Made by a program: the position numbers and the translations under genes
The notes under the pieces: generated by a model
Told to the model about the DNA's origin: nothing
What the model saw: the letters and a program-made list of their open reading frames with translations, nothing else
Database searches by the model: none
Assembly: GCA_964035015.1 (NCBI GenBank)
Contig: CAXIUP010000111.1
Coordinates: forward strand, 62,001 to 126,000
From: Corallium rubrum
Lineage: Eukaryota > Cnidaria > Anthozoa > Scleralcyonacea > Coralliidae
DNA length: 64,000 bases
Direction of reading: 5' to 3'
In this document: positions 1 through 11,057 of the stretch, piece after piece
Numbering within the stretch: the first letter of the stretch is position 1
Layout of the letters: every line of letters begins with the position of its first letter

Positions 1-81
1 TATATGGGCTGTTGTGTTGACGCCATGTTTTTTCCCCGCCTTATATGCCCGATTTTAGCCCGATTTCAGTTCACTGTGCCC

Positions 82-276
82 GACCGGGTTCGCAAAGCGT
101 CATTCCTGACCATAATGATGAAGACATCTTCATAATATGACACATATTAAATGTTGAAATGACTAAGCCATAATGATAAGTATTTGTTCATAATGACAAG
201 ACCCCAACATAATGTTGATTAGCCCATCATAATGATGAAATGACCTCACCATAATGATTTACACATCATCCGAATG
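82..276. repeat. CATAATGAT-rich dispersed repeat, copy A
   Basis: A ~195-bp stretch in which a CATAATGAT-like core recurs about every 20-24 bases. The same sequence, with the same left edge (gacc.ggttcgcaaagc) and right edge (cacatcatccgaatgg), recurs at 59217-59376, so this is a dispersed element with defined ends. No coding potential is seen. The first 80 bases of the window show nothing recognisable. Confidence 0.75.
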
Positions 277-305
277 GATCCAATCCGAATTTTATCCAAT
301 CATTC

Positions 306-1640
306 ACAAGAGGAGATGCCTTTGAATGCCGCCTACCAAGAACAAAAGCTGTAAAGACAAATTCCAGAAATATAGCTGGCTATGAGCAACCACAGACCCC
401 ACTGCTGGATCCTTTCAAAATGACACACATCCCTCCAGTGAATCAGCTGATACAGTGGAAGGAAGACATCATTCGGAATGGATGTGAAGACCAAAAAAAT
501 TGGTATGCTGAAACAACTTTGGGAAAAATGGATTTATCTGCACTGCAAGTAATGTTAAAGTTTCATTCTGCTACAAATATCAAGAAAGCAGTTGAACAAG
601 AACTAACTTGGTTTGCAGATAATTACATAAAACCACAAACAGTTGTTGAGCACCCTCCTATCACATTTGCTGGATAACAAAACTCTTAAATAATTCCCAA
701 ACAAATACATATTGTGTTTTTTTGAATGGAATTATTAATAAAGACCCAAAGACACTTCGTCGCTTTTCCAGAATGACACAGCCAAAACCAAAGCAGATGG
801 TATTTGCACTTAATGTTGGTATGTCACCAGGAAAAACTTTTCTTGGCACTGACGGTCAAAGGGGTTGTCACTGGACTTTATGTCCTGTGAACTTAACGAG
901 TAAGAAGATAGTGTATGGAGATTCCCTAGCCTGGCCCATGCCTGAAAACGTGCAGAATAAAGTTAAAAGATACATCAATGCCGCAACTGGTAAAGATGGT
1001 TCTAGTTATTCACTAGTTATGTGCCATGATCCAAGTAGCACATCTGCATCCACAGGCTGTCACACATGCAGTACAAGTTGTGCCCAGTTTTACCCACTGC
1101 AGACATGTAGCAATATTTGTGGGATTGTAGTGATTGTCATGGCAGCGATTGCATGCTTGAAACCTACACTATTTGACCACATGTCAACTTCACTTCCTGG
1201 TGCCATCAAAAACTGGCCTGAGATTTTTGTAAGGAAGCCTTCTGTTTCAGCAAGTATCTTCGAAGGGTTGTGGCATCGTGGTTTGCAGACAAAAAGGTCA
1301 ACATTAATTATCTTTTACCTAAAGTGTTTAGAGCCCAACCACCACCTCCAAGTGTGCCTGGTCCATCTCGGCCACCACCTCCAAGTATGCCTGATCCATC
1401 TCAGCCACCACCTCCAAGTGTGCCTGAATCATCTCAACCACCACCTCCAGGTGTGCCTGATCAATCTCAGCCACCACCTCCAAATGTACCTGAATCATCT
1501 CAACCACCACCTTCAAATGTGCCTGATCCATCTCAGCCACCACCACCAAATGTGCCTGAATCATCTCAACCACCACCTCCAAATGTGCCTGATCCATCTC
1601 AGCCACCACCTCCAAGTGTGCCTGAATAATCTCAGCCACC
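306..1640 (+). pseudogene. Ulp1/C48-like cysteine protease region, decayed
   Basis: Three open blocks lie in tandem. Block 1 (306-677) encodes a conserved-looking region (QLIQWKEDIIRNGCEDQKNW) and ends in TAA. Block 2 (about 722-1300) carries the marks of a Ulp1/SENP-type C48 peptidase: a His in CHWTLCPV, an acidic position in VYGDSLAWPMP, and a Gln/Cys pair in PLQTCSNICGIVV. The proline-rich tail (1330-1629) is in another frame, so a frameshift lies near 1270. In cnidarians such Ulp1-like modules, with the YGDSLxW signature, are commonly carried by DNA transposons. The order His-Asp-Gln-Cys fits the family. No promoter or clean splice sites join the blocks. I read it as a broken copy. It could instead be two exons of a larger gene starting left of the window. 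Confidence 0.55.
1335..1640 (+). repeat. 33-bp proline-rich minisatellite
   Basis: About nine units of 33 bp, each reading as an 11-residue PPPPSVPESSQ-type repeat in frame 1 of the plus strand. Units alternate between SVPDPSQ and NVPESSQ types, which suggests the array grew by duplicating a 66-bp pair. It sits at the 3' end of the Ulp1-like region and stays open in several frames. Confidence 0.85.
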
Positions 1641-1685
1641 ACCTGACAACCCTGATGATTTCCAAGAACCATGCAAGAAAAGGTT

Positions 1686-1715
1686 TGCATGTGTGTGCGT
1701 GCGTGTGTGTATGTT
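1686..1715. repeat. GT/GC-GT microsatellite
   Basis: A short (GT)n tract with GC-GT interruptions between the proline-rich array and the 3' end of the minus-strand LINE. Confidence 0.6.
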
Positions 1716-1737
1716 TGATTATATATTATATATATTT

Positions 1738-2632
1738 GTTTAACAACTTTATTTGGGCAACATTTCATACAGAACAATAAATATAAATAAATAATACAAG
1801 TTAAATACATAGGTACAAACTAATGAACGTGTCCAAAAAGGCTAAACACGAACGGGACCGAGTCCCATACGAGGTGTCCACCATTACAAAAAAAATATAA
1901 TCTTAAAAAAAAAAGAAAACAACAAAAAAACCAAAAAAAAAAACCAACAAAAAAACAAACAAACAAACTACATAAAGTTACAAAGTTAAATACACTTAAA
2001 TACGACATGAAGAGACTACGGATGACAAGAACATGATCGACATAACGAAAATGTACATGGGAAGTCAGGAGAAAAAGTTTCACACAATAGTTGAGAGTAA
2101 ACATGTCGAATTTGGGACTTAAACTTGGGAAGTGGATACACAGGAAGATCCGGGAGTATTTTCACAGCAGCGTTCCATGTTTTTACAAGTCGATTAAAAT
2201 ACGAAGCCTTGAACGTTGATGTTTTACAAAAAGGAGTCCTAAGAAATAACAGGGAACAACCCTGTCGTGTACGACTTTCCAGAACAGATGTAAAGTTGCC
2301 AATATAAAGATCTACCAAGTTGCGTTTACATTTAATGTAGAAAGTTAAGTGTCGTATCTCTCTTTCGTAGCACAAAGGGAGAAGATCTAGTTTATTTAAT
2401 CTTTGAACATAGGTAAGTTCTCCTCTTTTTGTTCTTGTAATCCAAAGCGTAGCCCGCCTCTGGACTCCTTCGATTTTTTTCATAAAATTACCAGTATGAG
2501 GTGACCACACCTCAGTACCATAGGTTAGTTGGGATTTAACTAGTGACAGATAGAGAGTTTTTCTTACTTCTTGATTGGTCAATTTAAAACAGGTTCGCTT
2601 CAAAAGACCCAAAATTTTGTTAGCCTTAGAGA
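1738..2632 (-). pseudogene. LINE copy A, 3' part (end of RT ORF and 3' UTR)
   Basis: Minus-strand ORF 2016-2684 encodes the region downstream of the reverse-transcriptase palm in APE-type LINEs: KANKILGLLKRTC, then KSQLTYGTEVWSPHTG, then a QRRATLWI-type block, then a CxxCxCH-like tail. The same blocks occur in LINE copy B (36.4-39.4 kb), so both belong to one family, probably CR1-like. The 3' UTR runs to an ACTTTATT-type end near 1738. The ORF is cut at 2632-2641, where a foldback transposon has inserted. The rest of this LINE resumes at 4159. Confidence 0.8.
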
Positions 2633-2641
2633 CGATTTTAG

Positions 2642-4149
2642 CGGCATCTCTATTTAACGGAATCAACGGAATCGACGGAATCAACGGAATCTGCCGGAAA
2701 TTCGCTTACTAACAAACGGTTAATAAAATACATTTATTTACGTTTATTAGCTGAGACTGAAACTGATCTGTCGTTGATATTTCAAGTAAGGTTATTGGAA
2801 TAGACATATTACGTACATATATACGCGTAATTGTTGAAGCGATTTTATATTTTTTTATTGCTATGATTGCGCAAATATACGTGTCTCATATTTCAAGCTT
2901 ACTAAGGCCTACTAAGTAAGTGTTAACTGTGGGTTGATTAACAGAAAAAGATTTTCGATTTTTAATTAAGGATCATAGCAAAACCACCTTCTGAAGCTTC
3001 GTTAAATGTAAATAAAAAAAATCAGGGGTATTCATTTGTAAAGATATAAATACACAAGTGCTCTGTCTGCTGAACTCTCATTCTTTGACTCATAAACACG
3101 GGTGTTTTTATTAAGACGATTACATTTAGCGTTTTCCACACGTATAGGTACTATTGCGTCATGGATTGCATGCGCAAATGCAACAAATAAATTGTTGATT
3201 GAGTGGACAGAGACAAATGATAGTTATATATTGGATTTTAACCATACAGTTGCCTGAGTGAAGTAAAGCACGAAGCTTCAACATATATATGAATTAGATT
3301 ATATTAAACATTCACGCATGTTTTTGACTATGCTATAAAGCACATCTGAAAATATTGTGCAATTTTTTAAAATATAAATCTTATATCCCTAATCCCTAGG
3401 CATGTAAGAAAGACGGCCACACTACCCCTCAAGATTGGAGGAGTTTGGGTTTTGGTCGCTAAATACGCTAAAATTTACGCACATAATTTCCTTGTAGCGG
3501 CACAAATAATATTTAGGCGGACGATGTTTTGGACATTTCATGCGCGCAGCAAAGGTGTTTACTCGGCATTGATGACAGGAAATATTTAGTAAATTTGTCT
3601 ACAAAATTTTATTACAAAATTTATTTGTTGTATTTGTGCAATCATGATGCAATAGTACCTTCTACGTGCGGAAAACGCTAAATGTAATCGTCTTAATAAA
3701 AACACCCGTGTTTATGATTCAAAGAATGAGTTCAACAGACAGAGCACGTGTATATTTATATCTTTATAAATGTAGACCCCTGATTTTTTTATTTACGTCT
3801 ATCTTTCTAGATTTATAAACCAAGCTTTTTTGACTGTTAATCAACCCACAGGTTGTGTCCAACTTAACACTTAGTAGGCCTTAGTAAGTTTGAAATGAGA
3901 GTACGAGACACGTATATTTGCGCAATCATAGCAATCAAAAATATAAAATCTCTTTCAACAATTACGCGTATATATGTACGCAATATGTCTAATCCAATAA
4001 CCTTACTTGAAATATCAACGACAGATCAGTTTCAGTCTCAGCTAATAAACGTAAATAAATGTATTTTATTAACCGTTTGTTAGTAAGCGATTAACCAAAT
4101 TTCCGGCAGATTCCGTCGATTCCGTTGATTCCGTTAAATAGAGATGCCG
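2642..4149. mobile_element. Foldback transposon with 9-bp TSD (Mutator-like, non-autonomous)
   Basis: A 1508-bp element sits inside LINE copy A. Its ends are CGGCATCTCTATTTAACGG and the reverse complement, and it is flanked by the 9-bp direct repeat CGATTTTAG (2633-2641 and 4150-4158). Removing the element and one repeat restores continuous LINE sequence. The two arms are close to 90-95% identical by eye over about 550 bases (2642 to about 3200, and about 3600 to 4149). Next to each end are tandem aacggaatc units, four on the left and three on the right. The ~400-bp centre is AT-rich with no coding ORF. A TSD of 9 bp with long inverted arms fits Mutator-like elements, but the superfamily call is inference. 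Confidence 0.85.
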
Positions 4150-4158
4150 CGATTTTAG

Positions 4159-5165
4159 CGACGCGTGCGTCCCATTTTAAATCCTTTGTGACAATAATGC
4201 CAAGATCGGATTCTGTGTTTGTTCTGACCAATAGATTATCGTATATTCTATAGGGAAACAAACACGGAGTTTGTTTCCTGGTAACTGCAAGAACTTTGCA
4301 TTTAGCCGGTTTAAACTGGAGAAGAGAATTAGAGCTCCACAGTTCAAGTTGATTAATGTCATGCTGAAGTGCCATACAATCATCGATCGTTTTTTTTGCA
4401 CGAAAATTTTTAGAATCATCTGCAAAAATTGCAACACTAGTTTGGGATGAAAGATATTAGGGTAGGTCGTTTATAAAAACGAGAAATAGAAGTGGCCCCA
4501 GAATACTGCCTTGTGGAACGCCAGATGTGACAGGAACCCAAGCCGAGGCGGTTCCTTCAAGAACAACACGCTGCATTCTGTTTGATAGATAATTCTCGAA
4601 CCACAGTAACAAATTACCAAACACCAAATGATCTTAATTTGCATAACAAAATATTATGGTCCACTGAGTCAAATGCCTTTGCTACATCTAAGTAGACCAT
4701 ATCTACTTGAGTGTTTGAATCTAGGCTTTTTCCAATTTCATGCAGAACACCAAGCAACTGGGAGATGCACGATCTCTTGCGTAGGAAGCCGTGTTGGGCG
4801 GAATTTATTAACTCGCGAAAAGATGAATAAATGCGGTTAAAAACGCAGCGTTCCATAACTTTCGACACAATAGATAATAGGGATATTTGCCTGTAGTTTT
4901 CGGCAGGTTCGTTTTCTCCCTGTTTAAACATGGGCGTTATATTTGCTTTTTTCCAATCATTGGGTCCTTCGCTGGTGGTTAAGGATTTATTGAAAAGGCT
5001 GCATAGGGTAGGTGCAATTACTTTACGACATTCTTTCAGTAAGCGAGAATGAATACCGTCGGGACCAGGAGATTTCGAACAATCAAGATTATTCAAACAA
5101 TTCTCAACTTCCTCGCAAGTTGAAAGTCAGAAATTTGCATATTGTTTGTAGACATAGATGGATAG
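4159..5165 (-). pseudogene. LINE copy A, 5' part (RT domain)
   Basis: Minus-strand reverse-transcriptase segment. ORF 4614-5096 holds the N-terminal RT blocks: KSPGPDGIHSRLLKEC, the NYRQISLLSIVSKVMER block, and [14 protein letters not shown] one-base shift near 4614 is followed by [14 protein letters not shown], then an in-frame TAA before FADDSKNF (the catalytic F/YxDD box), then the ORF at 4091-4375 up to the foldback insertion. The 5' edge near 5165 cuts the ORF just upstream of the RT start with a further frameshift, so the copy is 5'-truncated. It is inactive. Confidence 0.8.
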
Positions 5166-5460
5166 AAGATAGATAGAAAAACTTTATTTAGACACGCTGA
5201 CCTCGTCAACTGAAGCTGATTTCCACGAGGGGCGTGCACTGTACGAAAGATGTGTTACAGTCGTGGCAATAGAAGCGCTCCGAAAAACGCCGATCAGCCC
5301 ACCCCACCAACCCACCCGATGAGCTCCCCAAACACCCCACGAAACCCCCGAAAAACTCCCAACCTCCCGCGCTTCGAACCGGGCAAGCACACGCGATTGG
5401 TTAATCATAACTTCCTTTTGCAAATTAACCAATCGCATGCGCCCACCCAACCCAAAACAC
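5166..5460 (-). other. Unassigned repeat-like segment with GATA tail
   Basis: Starts with a GATA/GATAGA-rich run and an ACTTTATTTAG edge that resembles the reversed 3' end of a retroposed element. A minus-strand ORF (5184-5450) is open but shows no domain I recognise. A minus-strand SINE or LINE tail is the simplest reading. Confidence 0.3.
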
Positions 5461-5559
5461 AGGAAGCTAGGAGTCCCTCAAGGAGCTTCGCAAAATGTTC
5501 GAGGAACCCATCAGACACCGGACACAGTAGATAATTTGCATCTGATCTTGGATGAAATA

Positions 5560-6106
5560 CTGATATGATAATATATATATATATATATAATCAAACATAC
5601 ATACACACACACACGCACGCACACGCATATAATATAATATAATATATGAGATATGAGATATGAGACATGAGACATGAGACATGAGACATGAGGCATGAGG
5701 CATGAGGCATGAGGCATGAGGCATGAGACATGAGACAAGAGACAAGAGACAAGAGACATGATACATGATACATGATACATGATACATGATACATGATACA
5801 TGATACATGATACATGATAGATAATATATAATATATAATATATAATATATAATATAATAATATATAATGTAATATAATATAATATAATATAATATAATAT
5901 AATATAATATAATATAATATAATATAATATAATATAATATAATATAATATAATATAATATAATATAATATAATATAATATAATATAATATAATATAATAT
6001 AATATAATATAATATAATATAATATAATATAATATAATATAATATAATATAATATAATATAATATAATATAATATAATATAATATAATATAATATAATAT
6101 AATATA

Positions 6107-6140
<34 letters not shown>
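5560..6140. repeat. Compound microsatellite (TA, CACACG, 7-mers, AATAT)
   Basis: Successive simple repeats: TA (about 5567-5590), CA/CG (5598-5625), a heptamer field (5643-5820) passing through GAGATAT, GAGACAT, GAGGCAT, GAGACAA and GATACAT variants, a pentamer field of AATAT (about 5873-6112, near 48 units), and a final TA run. The stepwise change of heptamer type along the field records local unit spread. Long ORFs here are by-products of repeats lacking stops. Confidence 0.95.
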
Positions 6141-6144
<4 letters not shown>

Positions 6145-6189
6145 ATTGATATTATTGATTTGTAATACTACACTGTTCACTTTTTTTAG

Positions 6190-6342
6190 AATTTGAGGAG
6201 TGGAAACAGAACATTGAAGAGGACCAGGGGTCTTCATATGTTAAATCGACTGGGGCAAAACAGGATGTACAGTATTATAACTGCAAGAGAAGTGGTATTT
6301 TCAAAACAAAGGGGAAAGGGAAAAGGCTACTGAAATCTCAAG
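6190..6342 (+). CDS. Isolated exon of a FAR1/FLYWCH-like DNA-binding domain protein
   Basis: A 153-bp open exon bounded by a polypyrimidine-AG acceptor (…ttttttag) and a GTGAG donor, both in phase 1. It encodes EFEEWKQNIEEDQG followed by QYYNCKRSGIFKTKGKGKR, a Cys/aromatic/basic pattern like the N-terminal zinc module of FAR1-type (WRKY-GCM1-related) DNA-binding domains found in transposase-derived animal proteins. It has no start or stop of its own and is too short for a simple ORF search. The next exon was not found. A hAT element begins 18 bp past the donor, so any downstream exon would lie beyond 10.9 kb. Function beyond DNA binding is unknown. Confidence 0.6.
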
Positions 6343-6693
6343 GTGAGAAACATTATTTTCGTAGCTACCAAGTCTCACGCCTTGCGCGTGTGACACACGC
6401 CTCAGCACTAATTCTCACGCTCACACGCCGGACATAAGTGATCTCACGCCTCAGCTTTGTTTGTAGAGCTCCGTGCTAAAAACGAATTATATCTTATTCG
6501 TAATCCTCAAATGTATACAATCCCTCGGGAAAATTAAAATTTAAATGTGACCGTAAGTTTTCCGAGTCAGTGAGTCGCGCGTAGTGCCTCGCAGAGGCTT
6601 GCCGAAGTCTGGGGACGAGACTTTCATGCATGCGGAGGTCATAAAGAACGGGGGCTCAGCCCTGAGAAAGAGATTGAGATATCTACGAAAAAT

Positions 6694-9600
6694 ATGGCTG
6701 ACATGGACTCGGAGGAGCACTACTGGCTATTGCAATCAGATTCAAACAGTGACACTGACAGTGACACTCTGACTCGTGGTGAGGGCGAGACGGACAATTC
6801 AAATTCACTTGAGGAATCTTCCAAGTCACCTAAAAGACAAAAAAAACTTAAACGAAGTAAGAACGCCGGAGCTGCAACATACAAATCAAAGTTTAATTCA
6901 ACTTGGAAGAAGCAGTATCCTTTCATCAGCGAAGTGAAAGATGACAAGCACAGCCTTCATTGCACAATATGTAAACGTAACGTGAAGTGCAGTCATATGG
7001 GTCTGTCTGATGTCCAGCGACACATCGGTAATGCAATGCATGAAAAAAATGCAAAAGCTGCAAGATCTCAGACCACTCTTTCATTTTCATCGTGATCAAG
7101 CCCGTTAACAGAGAAGGTATGTCATGTGATACAGTGATTGTCAAGGTCTGTCTAATCTATTCAGTATCGTATCGTGTATTGTACTGTCAATGTTAAGTCC
7201 CAGGGGGGGAGGTCGGGCATATGTGCGGCATTTGATTTTTCGTGCGAATTTCTGATCAAATGCCCCACCGTTGGATAAATATTGGTCAAATGCCCCACCG
7301 TTATGCAATAAATATTATATGTTTATATGGTTTATAGAACTTATATGGTTCAAATAGCCCTACTCTCCGGCCCAAAATGGTAATCAAATTCCCTATGGTA
7401 GAGATAGAATGGATGATCATGTGCTCGACCTCTCCCCTGGGGCTTAACATTGATAGGTGCATTATATGGTTCAAATAGCCCTACCCTTGGACCTAAATGG
7501 CTAAGATGGTAAACAAACTCCCGAGAGTGGGGAATCAAATGCCCAAAATATGCCTGACCTCCCCCCTGGGGCTTAACATTGATCTAGGTGCATAATAAGA
7601 AAAATTACTACATTCACTTCATGTTGTACAGATAACCACACACTGGCACCCAGAATACAAACAGTCAGATTACGGAACTAAAGCCACTTCTACTTTCGCC
7701 TGTGCATGGTTACCTCACATAACCGAAGAAAAGGTGCTAAATATAATCAAGGATATACTAATACATAAAATTTTTTGGTTTTGAATGTTTCTTGACAATA
7801 GATCATGCGTGCTGAAGTAAAGGTTACTACAATGCTCGTCCAGCACAATATCCCGTTTGCCCTAGCAGATGAACTCACACCATTATTCCGTGATGTGTTC
7901 TCTGACAGTCAAATTGCCAAGAATTTCTCCTCAAGAAGAACAAAAACAGCGTGCATAATCAATGGTGCTGTTGCTCCATTCTTCCAGCAGTGTCTTATTG
8001 AACACATGAAGAGTAATCCGTTCTCAGTTGCAGTTGATGGGTCCAGTGACTCTGACGTTGAAAAGATGAACCCCCTTACTGTCCGTATCTTCAACGTTAA
8101 CCAAGGCAATGTCTGCACACAGTTCCTAGACATGTGCATGTCTTCCTCATCCACAGCCGAGGGGATATTTACAAGAATGCAGGAAGCCTTGACATCCCAT
8201 TGTATTACATGGGTCAACTGTGTCGGTGTAGGAGTTGATAATACCTCTGTCAACATGGGTTGCAGAAATTCAATCAAGACGCGGGTTTTGCAACAAAACC
8301 CAGCCATCTATGTCATGGGTTGCCCCTGCCACATTGTGCACAATACGGCTGGAAAAGCTGCAGATGCTTTCGAAGAAGTAATTGTACATAATATATTTTG
8401 TAAAAAAGAATAATATATTCCATTAAAATATATTTTAAAATGTTTTTTAAAATATCATTTTTTCTTTGTGCAGGTTTCTGGATTTAATGTTGACAACATG
8501 GTCATTGACCTTTTCTATTGGTTCGACAAGAGTACAAAACGAAAAGCTTGTCTGGTAGAATTCTGCTCTTTCTGCGACCTAGAATATCGCCAAATAGTGA
8601 AACATGTTAACACCAGATGGTTGAGTTTGGATGGCGCAGTTGGTCGTGTATTACAGCAATTTCCAGGCCTGAAGAGTTACTTTTTATCAAATGGTGTGTA
8701 CATGTATGTTTTATACCTTGGTTACTCAGTGGTTATAGATTACCTGTGTTAGGGTTTTATTTCATCTAAACTTAGCTCTCTCTATTATTGCAGATGAAAA
8801 TGCTCCACGATTTACGAGATTGCATTCCTTATTTGAAGATCCTATGACGGAGGTTTATCTATTATTCTATCAGTCAGCCCTTCAACCATTTGTGCACTTC
8901 AACATGTTATTACAAAGAGAGGGCCCTATTGTACCCATTGTTTATGACCAAATAAGGTCCTTTTTGCAGAAGCTTGCCAGTAAGTTTCTGACGGTGCGTG
9001 CTATTAAGGCAGCAAATAGATACTACAGCACTCTTAAGTTCACGGAAACAGCTTCACAACACGCAGGTAACAAAACATACACACAGGATAACTCAAGTTC
9101 CATAACTCAAACTTTTTTATGATCAACTGTTTAATATTGTAATCTCTTATTATGTTTCCGTATATTTTTTATATTTCAGACAACGGCCTTTTTATTGGCC
9201 TTGTAACCAAAATGCGCCTGCGTAAACTTCTTGAAGACGGGGACATTGACCCAGTTCAGCAGTCTAAGTTCTATAGAAGTGTTCGGGCATTTTATGTACG
9301 ATCTATGGAGTATGCGATTAAAAATCTACCTCTGAAAGATGATCTACTGAAGAACGCCAAGTTTGTGAACTTCCATGGTAGAGAGAGTTCTAGTTTTTCC
9401 GAAGTGGAGTACTTTGTGGAAAGGTTAATTTAAAGATAACAACGTTAAACCGTGGATACGATAGTAGAAAGACTGGATAGGAAACTAGCTAACACCACAA
9501 AACTAACCTAGTTGAAATTGTTTAGGAAACTCAAATGTCATGTTCATGTACCGAAATTTCGTTCTCTTTTTTCATCCTTAGATTTAGCTCCCTGTTACAT

Positions 9601-10053
9601 TTCCAGTCCCCACAGGAAATGGATAGGCTCTCTGAAGAATTCACGGAATTCCAACTGCTTCGTGACGATGCTGTACCCCAGGAGATATGGGATAAAGCCA
9701 CTGTTTTTGTGGATCAAAATGAAGAATGCCACCACAGAATGGATGTTGTTTGGCAATATCTTTCAGCATTGAGAGCTCCAGACCATACAGTTCGCTTCTG
9801 TAGGCTCTCTAAGATAGCCATGCTAGTGCTGGTCATCCCGCATTCCAATGCCCAAGAAGAGCGCATTTTCTCCATGGTTCGGAAGAACAAGACCGCTTTT
9901 CGGCCCAGTCTTGACCCCAGAGGCACATTGTCAAGCATTCTAACTATCAAACTTGCTCACACCAAACCAGCTAACCAGTTTGAACCAACAAAAGAGGTTT
10001 TGAAGACGACCAAATCTGCGACTTGGAAGTATAACCAAGGACATTCGTCATGA
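6694..10053 (+). pseudogene. hAT transposase, six exons, one nonsense codon
   Basis: Exons: 6694-7116, 7802-8377, 8474-8693, 8794-9066, 9180-9423 and 9582-10053. All junctions have GT..AG borders and matching phases, and the total is 2208 bp, 736 codons. Exon 1 encodes an acidic/Ser start, a basic patch, and a BED-like zinc finger (HCTICKRNVKC…HIGNAMHEK). Exon 2 has the catalytic region: VDGSSD (first acidic residue), GVGVDNTSVNMG, and MGCPCHIVHNT (CxxH). Exon 6 has the C-terminal hAT dimerisation block (VIPHSNAQEERIFSMVRKNK). Roles follow from the family: cut-and-paste transposition in the nucleus. The only lesion seen is TGA at 7093-7095 (codon 134), 22 bases before the exon-1 donor. The preceding TCG makes a CpG-type C-to-T change plausible. 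Confidence 0.85.
7197..7572. mobile_element. MITE flanked by TTAA, in hAT intron 1
   Basis: A ~376-bp element with inverted ends gtcccaggggggaggtc / gacctcccccctggggc, bordered by TTAA on both sides (7193-7196 and 7573-7576). TTAA target duplication fits piggyBac- or Kolobok-type elements. A second internal end-like block (about 7425-7446) and a duplicated ttatatggttcaaatagccc segment (7332 and 7463) show an internal ~130-bp tandem duplication. Related end sequence recurs at 58223-58270. Confidence 0.7.
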
Positions 10054-10411
10054 AAGTAAATTAAAATACCAGTATAAAACCTTGATATCTAGCTCATGCT
10101 TCTGCCTTCGTTAATCCGTCTTAAATATATGCCAAACAATCCTCTGGGATGACTTTTGAAGTCACTCTGAAATGGCATTTCCAAGAGCTGGAATTCTTAA
10201 TGCAACACGCAGATAAGCTAATCAATTTATCTTCAAAAATATCTAAATATTACCGGGCCTTGTAGATTAAATTGTTTCGGCAAATTTCACCCAGAAAATG
10301 CAGAAAATGCTTTCCGGCTGGAGCTTGCAAAATTGAAATTTTTTCTGGGAGAGCTATGGAATTACGTTTTTATTTTTTTTTTCTTCTGGACGCTGCCATC
10401 TTACCAGTCGC

Positions 10412-10530
10412 TTGACGGCTCAAACTATATGTACAGCAGATATTTCTTTTCACATTGTGTCAATTTGTCGACGCAATTACCTCAAATTGAAAAGAAAGCA
10501 ACTGCTGTACATAGAGTTTGAGCCGTTGAG
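10412..10530. repeat. Hairpin in hAT 3' region
   Basis: Inverted arms gacggctcaaactatatgtacagcag (split here for length) and its complement about 75 bases later, with a few mismatches. It is downstream of the transposase stop and near the right end, where subterminal transposase-binding structures are common. Function is not shown. Confidence 0.6.
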
Positions 10531-10604
10531 CAAATTCTAACATAGCGCCATGAACGTGTATGACGACTGACGAGTGATGACGTGCACCACGCTGTTGGAC
10601 ATGT

Positions 10605-10815
10605 ATAGGACAAAATGCGCTATTAAAATCATGTTTTTTTTAATTCGTCACAAATGTGTGGTCAGAATACGGGAAGTGCCGTTTCAGAGATCCAAATTTC
10701 ATGCAGTATAGGACAAAATGCGCTATTAAAATCATGTTTTGAAACTTTTAAAATTCTTCACAAACGTGCTGTCAGAATGCGGGAAATGCTGTTTCAGAGG
10801 TCCAAATTTCAAAAA
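10605..10815. repeat. Two ~100-bp direct repeats near hAT right end
   Basis: The segment beginning aggacaaaatgcgctattaa occurs twice (about 10609 and 10709), each followed by a gtcagaat.cgggaa.tgc.gtttcaga block. The second copy is followed by aaattttccgggg and a CCCCCGGA stretch that resembles, in reverse orientation, the interior of the MITE at 30.9 kb. Confidence 0.7.
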
Positions 10816-11057
10816 TTTTCCGGGGATGCATGCCCCCGGACCCCCCTATATATGCGGTCTCACGCCTCGGTATTCCTCAAACTTGGCAGCTATGTTAATT
10901 TCACTTGCTGTAAACACCCATGGGTACAGGTGTAGTAATATTGTCACCATAACTACATGTAGTCCATGGAAATGATACATGTGCAGTGAATCGCACATAA
11001 TTTCGCACATAGTTCCCGTACAAGGACGCTAGCTGCGTTATGTCCTGTCCTTGTAAA

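Larger units (their letters stand above)
6361..10894 (+). mobile_element. hAT DNA transposon
   Basis: A 4.5-kb element containing a hAT transposase. The ends share TAGCTRCCAAGT in inverted orientation (left 6362-6373, right about 10881-10892). A candidate 8-bp target duplication is ttattttc (6353-6360) and ttaatttc (10895-10902), 7 of 8 matching. The exact edges are uncertain by 1-2 bases because the outermost bases differ. Subterminal regions hold CTCACGCC motifs, a hairpin (10412-10530) and a duplicated ~100-bp unit (10605-10815). Confidence 0.7.

Noticed and set aside
3895-4083. Plus-strand ORF in the right arm of the foldback element
   Set aside because: Lies within an inverted arm whose other copy does not keep the frame; no domain.
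5370-5400. ttcgaaccgggc word considered as a tRNA T-arm
   Set aside because: No matching acceptor stem or anticodon arm nearby.
5467-6237. 256-codon minus ORF of YYII and MYHVSCI repeats
   Set aside because: Product of AATAT pentamers and GATACAT heptamers; no conserved residues.
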